This document shows, in pieces, positions 1 to 11,723 of a stretch of 64,000 nt of DNA. The number at the start of each line of letters is the position of its first letter. The stretch's first letter is position 1. The notes beneath the pieces were generated by a model that did not search any database, was not told the origin of the DNA, and saw only the letters and a list, made by a program, of their open reading frames with translations. Made by a program: the position numbers and the translations under genes. Source of the stretch: Puccinellia tenuiflora (taxonomy: Eukaryota; Streptophyta; Magnoliopsida; Poales; Poaceae); NCBI GenBank assembly GCA_012064385.1, contig QRDG01000531.1, positions 240,011 through 304,010 on the forward strand. The letters run 5' to 3'.

Positions 1-696
1 GTGTTTCCTGAACGGTTATTAGTGGAGGAATCCCAAATATTGATGGACCACTCGCTAAGAGCAATCCCGTCGTGATTCATATGGTTGTGTGGCAGAGAGT
101 CTAGCTAAAGCTAGTGTCAGAGGAGAGCATTGCTGAGCAAGTCAATTACGGCCGCAACCTCGAGTTTGAAGACTAACATCAAATTTTGCCAACCTGACGT
201 AGGGTTTGACCACTAATATCAGGGTTCAACAGAAAGATCTTGGGTTAAAGATCGGCTTCATGCACTGGGACTCACGAATAGCATAATGCTCACATGGGTG
301 ACAACCCTCATAAATCATTACACCTGAGCCCTAGCACAATCCAGGACCTTCGGTTCAAGATCTTGGGCTAAAGCAAGGGAATTTCTTGACGATCCGCAAC
401 ACTTCCTTTCTTCGGGCTTTAGAATTGGCAGACGAGCAAAGTTAACCAGTAACTAAAGATAGAACCCAACCCCGTGATCCTAAAGATTTGAATTTGCCGA
501 CGATCAGGACAACCGTTAAATCAAATAGAGGTAAGATGGCACCGAGATCAGAGTGAATTGGGTAAGGAGTAAAAAGAATCCTAAGAGGGTTTTCACAACT
601 CATTTTTAGGTTATAAGTAATTTTTTCACGAACACTAGGCTCGACATCGACCAATAGAACAGGTTTCCTACAGGCAGTCCTGCTCTGATACCAACT
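1..696 (-). mobile_element. Leader of a non-autonomous family-A gypsy element (partial, runs off the left edge)
   Basis: This is the untranslated internal region next to a 5' LTR on the minus strand. It is closely similar to 28083-28771, the leader of the element at 23868-32638; both share blocks such as 'ctcgctaagagcaatcccgtcg' and end in the same primer-binding site. The last 150 bases or so also resemble the leader of the gag-pol element (44940-45114). No convincing protein is seen; a 70-residue minus-strand ORF at 442-654 resembles no known domain. The rest of the element and its 3' LTR lie left of the window. The similarity between copies is direct; the non-autonomous status is inferred from the related copy. 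Confidence 0.75.
681..696 (-). other. Primer-binding site (tRNA-iMet type)
   Basis: The minus strand directly after the LTR end reads AGTTGGTATCAGAGCA. This contains TGGTATCAGAGC, the usual initiator-tRNA-Met primer site of plant LTR retrotransposons. It fixes the LTR to its right as a 5' LTR and the element as minus strand. Confidence 0.85.
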
Positions 697-3600
697 TGTA
701 GCGCCCCGACCCTAGAGCTATACAGTGAAACGTTGTGTAACCGGTCATGCTACACAATCGAGGGTTACTGGGTTTACCAATCCCAGGCCAAAACTCATTG
801 GCAGGCGTGCTCGGAATACATCATCGGCACACAACACCTCGATCATGCCATAAGCTCAGACATCGCTTTCACGTATAGCAAAGAGACCAAGACTACGGAA
901 CAACTGGCACATCACAGACTCTACGACACAAGAGATCATAGTTCAACTCATATATGAGAAAGATAGCAAAAGTCACAATCAGAGGTCGCAGACCCATCAT
1001 TACATCAAGCGGAAAGCAAATATAGTTGTCTAACAACAAGATCCAAATTATGGCCTAAGAGGCCTACAATAACATATCCCAGCCAGCCTGTTCCGATACG
1101 TCCCAAGCTGCCACCTGGGAACCCCAGACTACTCGTCGATGTCAATAAAGAACCCACCTTCCAGTCCGGTGGCGTCCTCCTCCGAAACAAATAATAATCA
1201 ACAAAGCAAGGCTGAGTACGACGTACTCGCAAGAATTAGTAGGGCGATATAGGCCCGATGCTGACGGAGGCTCTAATGCTGTATAATGTAGCTGGTTTTG
1301 CATAAAGCTAGTTTTCCATTTTAAAAGACATCAGGACCCTTTGCATCGTCTACTCAGAATGTTTTCCGAAAAGGGATAAGAGAGTAAACTTTTATCTGTG
1401 GTTCTCAACGAACCATTTGTAACCAGAAGCATCTCATCTCCACCAAGGCACTCCCTCGAATCACCCTCGAGGAAATGAACCTTTTATCCCACGTTGGATT
1501 GCAACCTCTAGCTGCCAATTTATTAATTAGGTTCAGGTTCTCTATGAGCTAATCCGTCTTTCCCAAGAGTTCGTCCATAACCACGGACACGGCTTTTCGA
1601 AAAGATTAAACCCTGCAAGGGTGTACTAATTTACCCATTGGTACCGTCCGGCTCACCTAATTGGCCCTCTTCCGGGGAAGGCCGGCGAGTGGGCGCGGTT
1701 AAACCTTTACCTCGCATGAGACTATCCAAGAGTCATCTGTGGCGACAGGACAAGTTTACCCAGCCTATTTCAGCCCCTGCCCCCATCGCCACGTCCTAAA
1801 CACCACCATCCTCATCATTCCTTTTTCCGCTCACACACGCGCAAATGGAAATAGCAAACTAGAGGACCCTTGGATACGCCCGTACAAGTTATTCAGTTAG
1901 TAAGGAGCCCATACCCCCACCAATGGCAGCACGCTCGGTTCTTGGTTCGAGCTAAAAGCACTCTCAGCCTAGGCGACAAGAATGAGGCAAAGCACCATCC
2001 CCGATGGCAACTCATACAAGCCTTTTAGCAAATTAATTATCCACCACAAGTAACCATCATATCCGACCATTCCTCCACCATTCATAATAATGGATTTAAA
2101 TCACCGGACAACATATATCATTTGACTAAGCATGGCTAAGCATAGCTAAGCATATATAATCAACAATTATATCTTTGTCTCCGGCCAACACATCAAACCT
2201 AGGGATCATAGGAGGGGAGGCATGTGATGGTTCAGGGGATAAACATGCATTCATAGGATACTCTACATCTTGATCAAAAGAGACATTTGAATCGCATGCA
2301 ATATTATGGTGGAAAAAATAAGTTTGTAAAACAATAGGATGCTAGATGCCAAGAAGGTTAGGTTAGCTCTTGCCTTGCTGATAGTACTGGGCGCGTTGAT
2401 CGTCGAGGTATTGTGGTGGAACCTCGACTCCTGAATCTAACGAAACACAACAATAACAGGAAATGAAATAAATAACATGAATACAAAGGTGCAATGCACA
2501 ATCATGATGATATGGTCATATTATGCATCGAAGAGGTATTGGGCATGTCCCACAAGTTAAATGGAATCCCTAAAGTAAATATCGCAATTAATGGGTCAAA
2601 ACTCCATATTTAACTTAGTGAATTAAGCATTTATTCAAAATCTCCAGTACTGAAATATGGGGTATACATGCATGAAAATGACATTATTAGGTAGGTATTA
2701 ATCCACTGATCAATTTGGTACTTCGTTTGCAATTTTCCGATTAACGATGAAGAAATGGTGATTTAAACAGTTATGCAATTTAAATCATTTTAGCCAATTC
2801 GAAAATGACATCAAAGGAAAAGTCGTTTTCATACTGTGACATTAACATGGCTAGATAGCATTTGAGTGGCTGATCAAATTGATATATCATTTGCAATTTT
2901 TGGATCATTATTCAACAAGTTATGATATTTTTAATAATTGATTTAATTCTGCCATTTTATTTATTTTTATTAAACAGCACCAAAATTACATCTAAAATTC
3001 TCTAAAATAACATAAACTTGTAGATCATTGTTCACTAAACATTTGAGAGCTTATTCATAAATTTTGGATGAGTAGAACTCAAGTTATGCAATTTCCAAAA
3101 TTTGAATTAAATCTGCCATCTCTGTTTTTATTAAATAAAGGCATTTTATTTTGGTCAATTAATTGTACCAATGGCAATAACAGATGGACATTTTATCCCT
3201 GAGCATTTTGGTATATTATTTGCATTTTTTGGACTTATGGTTCAAAAGATATGCAATTTCCAAAACTTGAATCACTTCACATAGGATTTGCATTTCACAT
3301 TTTAAATTGAAAATTTACAATTTAGTTGCATGTATGAGTTACATATTTGAACAGGTTATGAAATTCTAAACATTTTGATATAAGGCACACATTTTTCTGA
3401 TTTACCAACTAAAAGAAATTGCCATTACAAAATTCTGTTAATTTTTGAAATTCCAAAATTGAAGAACACTGACGTCAGCATGACATCACCGAGGGGCTGC
3501 GGTCTGTTGATCACGAATTCGCCGATTCTATGCGGAATTGGGCGCGGGCAGCTACTCTACTAGCTAGAGTAGAGGGAGGGGAGCAAGGGAGGCGGCGGCA

Positions 3601-4812
3601 GAGGACCAAATGGTCGCCGGAGAGCCGGCGGCGACCATGGCCGCGGCGGCGGACGACGGTGCATGATGGGGGCGTAGCACAGAGGGTTAGGGAGAGGGAG
3701 GAGAGGTGCACTAGTACGGCAAGCTCACCAGGAAGGCAATGGCGCGGACGGCGAGCCAGGAGGAGGCCGGGCAGTGACGAGATGGTCCACGGCATCGGCG
3801 GCCAGAGGCAGAAGGTCGGCGTCAATTCCGTCGATTGGAAGCCTCCCAGCTAGCACGGCTGGAGGAGGAGGTAGAGGAGCTCGAGGCGGAGGCGACGGTG
3901 GCTTCGACTGACTCCGGGACGGCCGGAACCGACGGCGTTCGTGACGGCAGCGGGCGGCGGAAAGGGGGCGCTTTCTAGGGTTAGGGTTCGGGGGAGGAGC
4001 AGCTGAGGGGGAGAGAGGGAAGCAGGGGGGCTCGGTGCTTCTTATCCACGCTGGGGATCTTGGCATGGCGAGGGGGTACGGCGGGGACGCGGGCGTCGAG
4101 CTCGGTCGCTACAGCGACGAGCTACAGCTCGAAGACGATGGAACATTTGCAGGTAACCCCCTGGTTCACTTTTCCTTTTTATGTTTTTATTTTTTTAAAT
4201 GAACAACAGCCTTTTCTATTTAATTGAGGCCCCAGATCATTTCCAAAAATTATGAGAAAAAATCAGAGAGGCTCACAATAATATAAGGAGCTCACCATAT
4301 TTTTGTTTTGAATTTTTGAAAGGTTTAACTTGGGTTCAAAATTCAAAATTGATTTGTAACTATTTGAAGTCCTCATTTTTAATTGAGGCATTTAAACCTT
4401 TTTATAAAATCTGCAAAAATTCATGTAGCCTCCCCATGACATGTAGAAGCTAGACAAAATTCGGTGTTGCAAGATAAAAAGTTTTGCATAACATTTGTTC
4501 ATAGGGTTTACATAATGAAATTTTGATCAATTCCAACTATCAATTTGATAGTTTTATAAAAGCACAAAGCAAGAATATTATTTTGCACTCTTGGAACTTC
4601 CTGGACAAATATGAAAACTCAAGAATATTTTGTTTTGCCAATTTGAGCAATTGCACTTGGGTTGGAAATTTGAGAAGGGTTTTGCTTCCCTTTCAGTGTT
4701 TTCAATATGGCTTTATTTTTACTTAGCAATTTAAGTATGTATGCCATGATGCAATGAAAAGAAAAGTGAAAATTTGGCTCAAATTTTAGGGTACCAAATC
4801 TGGGCTGTTACA
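697..4812 (-). repeat. Family-A gypsy 5' LTR, copy 1 (4.1 kb)
   Basis: On the plus strand it runs from TGTAGCGCCCCGACC to GGGCTGTTACA, so on the minus strand it starts TGTAACAGCCC and ends GCGCTACA. It aligns along its length with six other copies in the window (17466, 23868, 28772, 36418, 45115, 48971). It has AT-rich arms with degenerate units of about 160 bp (2700-3400) and a GC-rich core (3480-4130). That core is open in several frames (for example 3725-4066 minus) but is not conserved between copies as protein. This copy lacks the GGCCGG-rich block found in copies 3-7. A target duplication cannot be checked because the other end is outside the window; the right flank is GAGGC. Confidence 0.9.
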
Positions 4813-4883
4813 GAGGCCGCCCGTGATGAAGATGAGGGAGCGGGGGAAAGGACTCCTCCCCGCACCCAGCTGAGGGACCCGCC

Positions 4884-6839
4884 ATGGTCCCGAGTCCGAA
4901 GACGAGCCCCCGGGCACCGCTCGTGGTCGAAGAAGAGAGCGGTCCCATAGGCATGGAGGTCGATGATGATGCCTTTGTCATCGCGCCGCGGCGCAAGGAG
5001 CAGCTCTGGTGCCAGTCGCCGGCCCCGGAGCCTTCCCTCGCCACCAACACGATGCCTGTGATCCCGCACGGCTCCTCCGCCGGGTCCGTAGGCATGCCCG
5101 AGTCGCTAGGCCACAAGCGACCCCACGGGTAAGCTTTATTCTTGCTTGTCCTTGTTGTGCTGCTACTGAACTTGCGAACCGCACCTCCGAGAAGTTTAAC
5201 CAAAAGTCATGGCAGGGGCCAAACTTCCCCGGAAGCCAGCAAGAGGCGGCGGGAGGTGGCGGAACGCGACACGGCCACCAGCGCCGGTGTCCCCGGAGGG
5301 ACTCGGACAGCTCCTATCTAGGAGAAGGTGCTTGGGGGCGACGCATAGGAATACTCCGGGATGCATCCGACCCCCGCGAAGGCTAGAGGAGTAGGAACTC
5401 TGGAGGCGGCAGGTAAGCCTCGTCCAATCGGACAAGTCTAACCTTGTCCCACTCCCAACGACTTATCGTTGTGCCTTGCTGAAACAGATGCTTCGGTGGT
5501 TAGCGGGTTCCCGATGGGAGACCTCGTCGGGACAACTCCGGACCAAGAGATGTCCAAAGCCGCACCCGAGGCGACGGACGCGCGCCCGGGGGGCGAGCGC
5601 GTGGCGGTGCCTGGGCAAAGTCCGACCGTGGCAGGAAACGTGATCTGTCCGGGCACCCCGAACCTCCTGGACTGCTCGCTTATGACAGGGGAAGAGCTGG
5701 ACACCTTTGTCACCCTGTCGACACGCTCCGGAGCGAGTGCCGAGATGGCCGCACTGGCGGAGATCAAGAAGAACTTCTCCACGCGAAGCGGGAGGAGAAA
5801 CATTCCCGGGGATCCGCAGGGAGCAGCCCCCGAGGTTACTATTACGGGGGTGAACGCCAAGGAGGCCGTGATCCGTGGGATTGACCAGCTAGTCCAGGAG
5901 ATTTAGGCTAGGGAAGACGCGCTGGCGCGTGCCAGCTCCCACGCCGAGGAGGTGATCAATAGAGCAGCGACCGAGTTGTCCCACCAGTGGAGCCTATTCT
6001 CAATCATGTGGAAAAGCATGGAGAGGAAGAGCAAAGGCAAGCGGGACGAACTTGCGCAAAGGGAGCAGAAGTTGGTAGCCAGAGAGGCTGAACTGACGAC
6101 GGAGGCCACAGCCCTGGAGCTCCAGAGGGAAAGGCTGAAGACAGAGGTCGAGCAGCGTCTCGCTGAGGCGGAGAAGAAGCATCAAACGGCACTGGACGAG
6201 AAAGCCAGGGATGCCAGGGAAGCACAGTGGAAAGAGGCAGAGGCCCGGAAGGCGATCGAAGACGCCGAGAAGGGTCTCCTCACGGAGAGAGACGCCACCC
6301 GCAAGCTGCGGGACCAGGCCAAGCTGGATGGACAGAGGACTTCCGAGCTGGAGAAGTCCCTGAAGCTGAAGGAGGAGGAACTGTTGTCGCTGACGAGCAA
6401 GCTCCTCGAACTGGAGGAGAAAAACTCCCGGGTGTCCTCGGAGCTGGCGGGAATCCGCAATCAGGCAGAAGACGGGTTCAAGAGCATCATCGCCGCCAGC
6501 GCAGATGTGGCGACGCGGGTGCTCGAACTGGACAGGCGTGCCGAACTCTCCGGGTTGGCCCCGGACTGCCGGAGCCTCCCCGAAGTGACCAAGTTCCTCC
6601 AGAAGACGACGGCCTCCGTGAGGTCTGCCAAGAACAGGATCGCAACCTAGTTGCGCACGGACCGTAACAGGGCTAGTCTTGATACGGCAGCGCGGGTGAT
6701 GGCATCATTCCGGGAGGTGCACCCGAACGCCACCATGCCCAACTTCGTGGTCGACAAGCCTTCCGAGGCTTCGCTCCAAGCCGTAGAAGACCTTGCGGCC
6801 GCATTGGCCACAAAGATGTATCCTCTGCCGCCCCACTAG
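4884..6839 (+). pseudogene. Coiled-coil 'putative gypsy-type transposon' protein, decayed antisense ORF
   Basis: The readable part is 5469-6839 in a single frame, broken by in-frame TAG codons at 5904-5906 and 6648-6650. Residues encoded at about 5910-6640 form a long Glu/Lys/Arg/Ala-rich coiled coil (MERKSKGKRDELAQREQKLV at its start). The tail encoded at 6651-6839 ends in a conserved-looking segment with KPSEASLQAVEDLA. Upstream, 4884-5131 is an open segment ending at a possible donor (GGTAAGCTTT). A short middle exon (about 5218-5412) carries stops and is followed by GTAAGCC and, before 5487, an acceptor-like AAACAG. The 5' end is lost at 4813. Such coiled-coil proteins travel with plant gypsy elements and have no known enzymatic function. 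The exon model is inference; the stops and coiled coil are visible. Confidence 0.6.
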
Positions 6840-7358
6840 GCTCCCTGCATACCATTCGAGCACCTCGTGCCCAAAAATTGTTATGTCAGTCTTTGTATGT
6901 GATCATAACTTATGCTGCATTATTCAGGAGATGTCTACGCTACTCTATTTGCGGGTGTTTTGGCTTTATCATGTTTCTTTTTCTCCACGTCTTTGAGAGA
7001 TCTTCCCGAGATGTAAGCTTACCCGTGAGATCCTGACTGATCAGGCACATCTCCCCAGGCCCTACCGATTCCCGAAAGGTCGCTCACCCACTCGGCTCGT
7101 ACTCCTCCCGGGCAGTACCAGGTCTCTCACCGCTTCGTACTCCCGGGAGAGCCAGCCCCCTGGGGTGCTCAATGGATGGACAAGACGCGTTTCCAGTTTC
7201 AAACATAGTTTTATTCCCGCAAAATAGACAGCCAAAACATGACAAGGATTCAGATAAAGGACAACTTATCTTTTTGATTACACGCAGTCCCAAGTGGTAA
7301 CTCGTCCGGGTGCCATTCTAGATGTCGCGGGTACCTCACGCGGACCGAGCTCTTTGCT
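6840..7358. other. Region between two converging retroelement ORFs
   Basis: This stretch separates the end of the plus-strand coiled-coil ORF from the end of the minus-strand gag. I see no supported gene in it. Part of it (7095-7150) repeats the words 'gtactcctcccggg' and 'gtactcccgggag', and it probably holds the 3' untranslated ends of both ORFs. Confidence 0.4.
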
Positions 7359-8244
7359 TCAACGTACTCCACGGGGTGGAAAGGAAGCAACCTCCTCGAC
7401 TCGTGCACACTGATCAGCCATGGTCCACAGGTCTTCCAGGGTGGCCACCGTGCGGGTTCTTAGCCTCTCCCGCATCATCGGGCTGTGGACGTTGGCGTGG
7501 AAGACGGTGATAACGGAGATCTCTTGCAGGTCAGCCGGGGGAATACGGACGATGACACCCCGGAACCTCCAGATGTATCGGCGCAACGGTTCCTCGGGCC
7601 CTTGCTCTAGGTGATAGAGGTCAAGAACGGTCGCACTAGGGTGCAGATCCGCCGGGGCCTCCATCTCCTCGCGAGAACGACGCCTGGGGTTGGAGCTCTG
7701 GTTGACGGCCTCGCGGGTGGGATCCATGGGCCTCTTGCCATGGGGATCCCCTTGTCGTTCCTCCTCAGGGGGTTCTGGCTTGGGTGTTGGTCGGGACAGA
7801 ACTCGTAGGAGCGTGGCAGTGGTGAGCATAGTACAACAGGTTTTCCAAACTTGCGATCCAGGCCCTCGCTCGGGGATCGCTCTTGCACTGCTCTGGCGGG
7901 TAGGAGAGAAGCACTCGGGCCGTGCCCAGCGCTTCTTCCAGCCACCAGCTTCTTCGCGACGACTGCTGCGACGGCTCACCACGGACCTCCCGAGCGCCAG
8001 ACATGGCCTTTGCTGGCCGAAGATGTGCCCGTTCACCCGATCTCGACGGAATAGAGGAGGGGCTCGTGGAAGATCTTGCCTCAACCGAAGAGCTCGACGT
8101 CGAACGTGACGAAGCGACGATCCAAGATCTTGCCAGAAGATCTGGAGAAATCGAAGCAGACCCCCTCGAAGATCTCAAAGCTGATGAAGAACTTGGGGAA
8201 GATCTCGACGAAGAACATGAAGCTGATGAAGAAGAAATCAGCAC
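7359..8244 (-). pseudogene. Gypsy gag (Retrotrans_gag-like), frameshifted
   Basis: The C-terminal part (8084 down to 7359) holds a typical plant gypsy gag core: EEPLRRYIWRFRGV, then a helix-rich stretch and TVATLEDLWTMADQCARVEE. This matches the Retrotrans_gag pattern of a multimerisation domain followed by a 'L..LW..AD.CA' motif. The N-terminal part (8244 down to about 7765) is open in another frame, is Ser/Arg-rich and ends in LLSYPPEQCKSDPRARAWIA, so at least one frameshift lies near 7800-7900. It starts just downstream of the primer-binding site at 8251-8270. No zinc knuckle is seen before the ORF ends. Gag would form the retrotransposon particle; this copy is broken. Confidence 0.65.
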
Positions 8245-8250
8245 TTGCGC

Positions 8251-8270
8251 CCCCTACCTGGCGCGCCAGA
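8251..8270 (-). other. Primer-binding site of the Tat-like element
   Basis: Directly after the LTR end the minus strand reads TCTGGCGCGCCAGGTAGGGG, a common form of gypsy primer-binding site in grasses. It fixes the LTR at 8271-9414 as the 5' LTR of a minus-strand element. Confidence 0.75.
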
Positions 8271-9414
8271 TGTTGTGTCTTGGATCACGGACACCATGTA
8301 CAGCCCCCAGACGACAAACGACCAGGTGATGGGGATTGTTCTGAGTGATGCAGCCGGCATATGCTTCTGCATTGCGAATCCCTGGCAACCGTTGCAGAGC
8401 CGGACTAGCTGGTGTCGTTTCTTGGATCACGGACACCGGGAGTAAAGGATACCCCCTTTTTAGGTTCAGTAAGGGGCGCGAAGGAGGCTGAGTGACGTCT
8501 TCCGCCCGGGGGCTTCGTCTACGCTCAAGATCTACGTACTAGCAAGCATCACAGAGACACGAGGAGTTTACCCAGGTTCAGGCCGCCCGGATGCTAACAG
8601 CCCTACTCCTGCATGTCTGGATTGAGAGGTGTATCATGGTGTAGCTTTACAATGGTGGTCGCGGGTGAGAACCCGGGAGGTGTTGGCTAGAGTTTGAAGA
8701 CGAGCAGATCCTGGCCCGGAGGAGATCACCTCTCGCCTAAGCTAACCACGGACTCACGCACTACCTAGCCTAGCCTCCCACTCAACGGTGTTCCCTCTTG
8801 TGGTCCTGTTCCTGTGCTAGTTCTTTCCCCGAACTTATCTCCCTCTCTCCTCTCTTTCTCACTTGTCCCTCCCCCCTTGGGTGCCTTGGTCCTCCTTATA
8901 TAGGCTAAGGGGATACCATAGGTGCACCCTTGGGGCCGGAGGGGTTTTGGCGGGAAAACCCCTCCGAGTTCTCCTTAGGAGGCGACGTGGCCTCCTCTCG
9001 TCCAAGTATTCTTCTCAGAGGGGGTAGGTGAGGTCGCCCACCTTTTCCAGGGAGGGCGGATAGAGGCTGACAGCTTTTCCGCCTCTGCCCCCCTTTGGCG
9101 CCTCCATCTTCTTGGCGCCCAAGTCTTCAAGGAGCATCTAGCCAGGGCTGGCAAGCTTATCCTCTTTGCGCACTGGAGGTTGGTTCCCGGGGTGAGCCTG
9201 GCCTCCTGCCGGGTGTCGGGGTCCCGGGACCTCCATGCCTACTTCCGGGTCGAGGGGGCCCCGGAGGGTCCCCGGGTCCTTTGCCTTGGTTATCGATGCC
9301 GCGCGCGCCGAGACGTCGTGGGGCAGATGGGGGGCCCATCTGCTAGTCTTGTGCCTTGGCCTTGAGTGCCTCCTTGGTGGGCCCACGTGTGATGGACCCA
9401 CTTTGACCGCATCA
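8271..9414 (-). repeat. 5' LTR of the Tat-like element (1.14 kb)
   Basis: On the minus strand it begins TGATGCGGTC and ends AAGACACAACA, directly followed by the primer-binding site. A TATA-like box lies inside it at 8896-8905. A 16-base phrase, TTGGATCACGGACACC, occurs twice near its 3' end (about 8280 and 8419). Outside it on the right (9415 on) is decayed integrase sequence of another element, which supports the border at 9414; the left border is set by the primer-binding site. Confidence 0.7.
8896..8905 (-). promoter_or_regulatory. LTR promoter TATA box
   Basis: The minus strand reads GCCTATATAA inside the 1.14-kb LTR, about 625 bases before the LTR 3' end, where a retroelement Pol II promoter is expected. 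No expression evidence is available. Confidence 0.5.
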
Positions 9415-11723
9415 GGGGAACCCCATGTTCCACTGTTGCGACAGCTGGTTTGCATCTGCCAGTGCAGTCGGCCTATAGAAACTGTGTCTGAACGCCTTGG
9501 CAACGATCGCCCTTGATGATGCATGGTGACCGCATTCCCCTTGGTGAATGTCTCTGAGGATTTTGATCCCTTCTTCTTGGCTCACACAACGTTGGAAGAT
9601 GCCCGAAATGCTGCGCTTGTACAGTTCGTTGTTGATGATGGTGTAGGTGCTTGCTCGACGCTTGATTTGCCTGGCGGTGAGCTCGTCCGCCGGAAGCTCA
9701 TCGTTGGCGAGGTAGGTGATGAAGGGTTGCATCCATGATGGAGCCTCTTCGATTACGAGGACCTCGATGGCACCTGGTTGGCGGGCAGTCGGCTCGTCCG
9801 GCTCCACGCCTTGGGGCATTCGGATGGAGTCAGAGCCGGGACACGGCGTGATGGATGGCTTGTATAGCTTCTTCAGGGCAACGCCGGGTGGAATTTCTTG
9901 CCTAAGAGAGCCAATGTTTGCCAATGTGTCTGCCGCCTCGTTGTTTGTGCGGTGGATGTGGTGGAACTCGCATCCGTTGAAGTACCCGGCAAGCTGCTGG
10001 ATGAAGAAGCGGTAGGCGGCCATGTTAGGGTCCTTGGCGTCCCAATGCCCGGTGGTTTGTTGAACCACCAGGTCGGAATCCCCGTAGCCGAGGATCCGCT
10101 TGATGCCCATAGCCTTGGCGAGTTTGAGGCCATGCGCGAGTGCTTCATATTCAGCTACATTCTTGGACACCGTGAAGTGGATTTGCAGTACGTACTCGAG
10201 CCGGCATCCCTTGGGAGAGGTGGGGACGACTCCGGCTCCTAGTCCCCAGTATCTTTTGGAGTCGTCGAAGTGCATGAGCCAGTGGAGGCCGGAGTCGGGG
10301 GGCGGCGGTATGTGTTACCGTCTCCGTCCAGTCGACGAGGAAGTCGGCAAGCACTTGTGATTTGATTGCAGTTCTCTGGTCGTAGTCAATTCCGTGTGCC
10401 ACCAGGTTGATCGCCCATTTGGCAACCCTGCCGGTTGCATCTTTGTTGCATATGATTTTGGAGAGTGGAGCCTCGCTTATCACTTTAATCGGATGCTCCT
10501 GAAAATAATGCTTCAGCTTTTTCGCCACCATGCATATGCCGTATGCGAGCTTCTGGTAGTGCGGGTAGTTTTGTTTTGATTGTGAGAGCACCTCGCTGAG
10601 GTAATAAGCAGGCCGCCGTACCGGCTACTGCTTGCCGGCTTCTTCTCGCTCCACCACGAGGACGATGCTGATGACTTGGTTCGAGGCGGCAATGTATAGG
10701 AGCATGGGCTCCTTCAGGGTTGGGGGTGCCAGAACGGGGGTGGTGACGAGCACACGCTTGAGTTCGATGAAGGCGGCATCGGCCGCCTCGTTCTAGATGA
10801 ACTTGTCTATTTTCTTCAATAGGTGGTACAGCGGAAGAGCCTTTTCTCCAAGCCGGCTGATGAACCGACTCATGGACGCCAGGCAGCCAGCGAATTTCTG
10901 GATTTCCTTGACGCTCCTTGGCCGTCGCATGTTGTCGATGGCGGCTATTTTCTCTGTGCCGATAAGAGGAAGCCAAGTAGTTGTCCGGCTGGCACGCCGA
11001 ACACACATTTCTCTGGGTTGAGCTTCATTTGAAATGGCGTAGGTTGTCGAATGTTTCCTTGAGGTCGTCAAGTAGGGTGCGGTTCTCCTTGGTTTTGATG
11101 ACTATGTCGTCAACATATGCGTGGGCATTGCGACCGATTTGGTCGTGTAGGCATTTTTGCATGCACCGCTGGTACGTTGCTCCCGCATTCTTCAAGCCGA
11201 ATGGCATGGTGGTGTAGCAGTATGCTCCGTAGGGGGTGATGAAGCCGGTCTTGAGTTGATCGTCCGGGTTCTGCGGTATTTGATGGTAACCGGAGTAGGC
11301 GTCAAGGAGGGAGAGGAGGTCGTAGCTGGCAGTCGAGTCGATCACTTGGTCGATGTGCGGCAAGGCGAAAGGGTCTTTGGGGTAGGCCTTGTTGAGATTG
11401 GTATAATCGATACACATTCGCCACTTCCCATTCTTCTTGAGCACTAGGACTGGATTAGACAGCCAATCTGGATGATACACTTCCATGATGAAGCCGGCTG
11501 CGAGCAGCCGGGCTATTTCTTCTCCTATTATCTTCCTTCTTTCTTCTGCAAAGCGGCATAGGGATTGTTTGACCGGCTTTGCGTCTGGCCAGACATGTAG
11601 AGAGTGCTCGGCGAATTCCCTCGGTACACCAGGCATGTCCTTGGGGACCACACGAAGATGTCCCGATTCTCATGGAGGAATTCGACGAGCTCGCTTTCCT
11701 ATTTGGGGTCCAGGTTGGCCCCC
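9415..11723 (-). pseudogene. Tat-like gypsy pol fragment (RT, RNase H, archaeal-type RNase H, integrase start)
   Basis: Read from 11723 downward. Reverse transcriptase is encoded at 11651-11025 with KKNGKWRMCIDYTNLNKAYP, MPFGLKNAGATYQ and the catalytic YVDD. The RT connection and thumb lie at 11071-10793, and the first RNase H tail (YPHYQKLAYGICMVAKKLKH) at 10591-10310. A second, archaeal-type RNase H (VAEYEALAHGLKLAK, YGDSDLVVQQ, NNEAADTLANIGS) lies at 10275-9880. The integrase zinc-binding start (GECGHHASSRAIVAKAF) breaks off near 9450. A second, archaeal RNase H is the hallmark of the Tat lineage. Stops and frame changes separate the pieces (for example near 10797 and 10625). The N-terminal side is cut by the Sabrina-like LTR at 11724 and the integrase side by the LTR ending at 9414. 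Confidence 0.85.

Larger units (their letters stand above)
4813..9414 (-). mobile_element. Tat-like gypsy element with LTR, gag and an antisense ORF (incomplete)
   Basis: On the minus strand the order is 5' LTR (8271-9414), primer-binding site (8251-8270), decayed gag (8244 down to 7359), then a coiled-coil ORF in antisense (4813-6839, plus strand). No pol lies between gag and the antisense ORF. The element is cut at 4813, where the family-A LTR begins, and its 3' LTR is not in the window. Extra ORFs, sometimes antisense, are a known trait of the Tat lineage of gypsy elements. The lineage call is inference from that and from the gag type. It sits directly against a Tat-like pol fragment (9415-11723), into which it probably inserted. 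Confidence 0.6.

Noticed and set aside
733..957. Short conserved ORFs starting MCNRSCYTIEGYWVYQ (also at 28808, 36328-36663, 45151)
   Set aside because: They recur because the LTR end is repeated; they read antisense to the element, vary in length and end through substitutions, so conservation is at DNA level.
3511..4066. GC-rich gene candidate before an AT-rich stretch
   Set aside because: It is the core of family-A LTR copy 1; ORFs on both strands are equally long and low complexity.
8160..8245. A plus-strand Asp/Glu-rich ORF (7922-8329)
   Set aside because: It is antisense to the gag N-terminus just after the primer-binding site; the acidic run mirrors the Ser-rich gag start.
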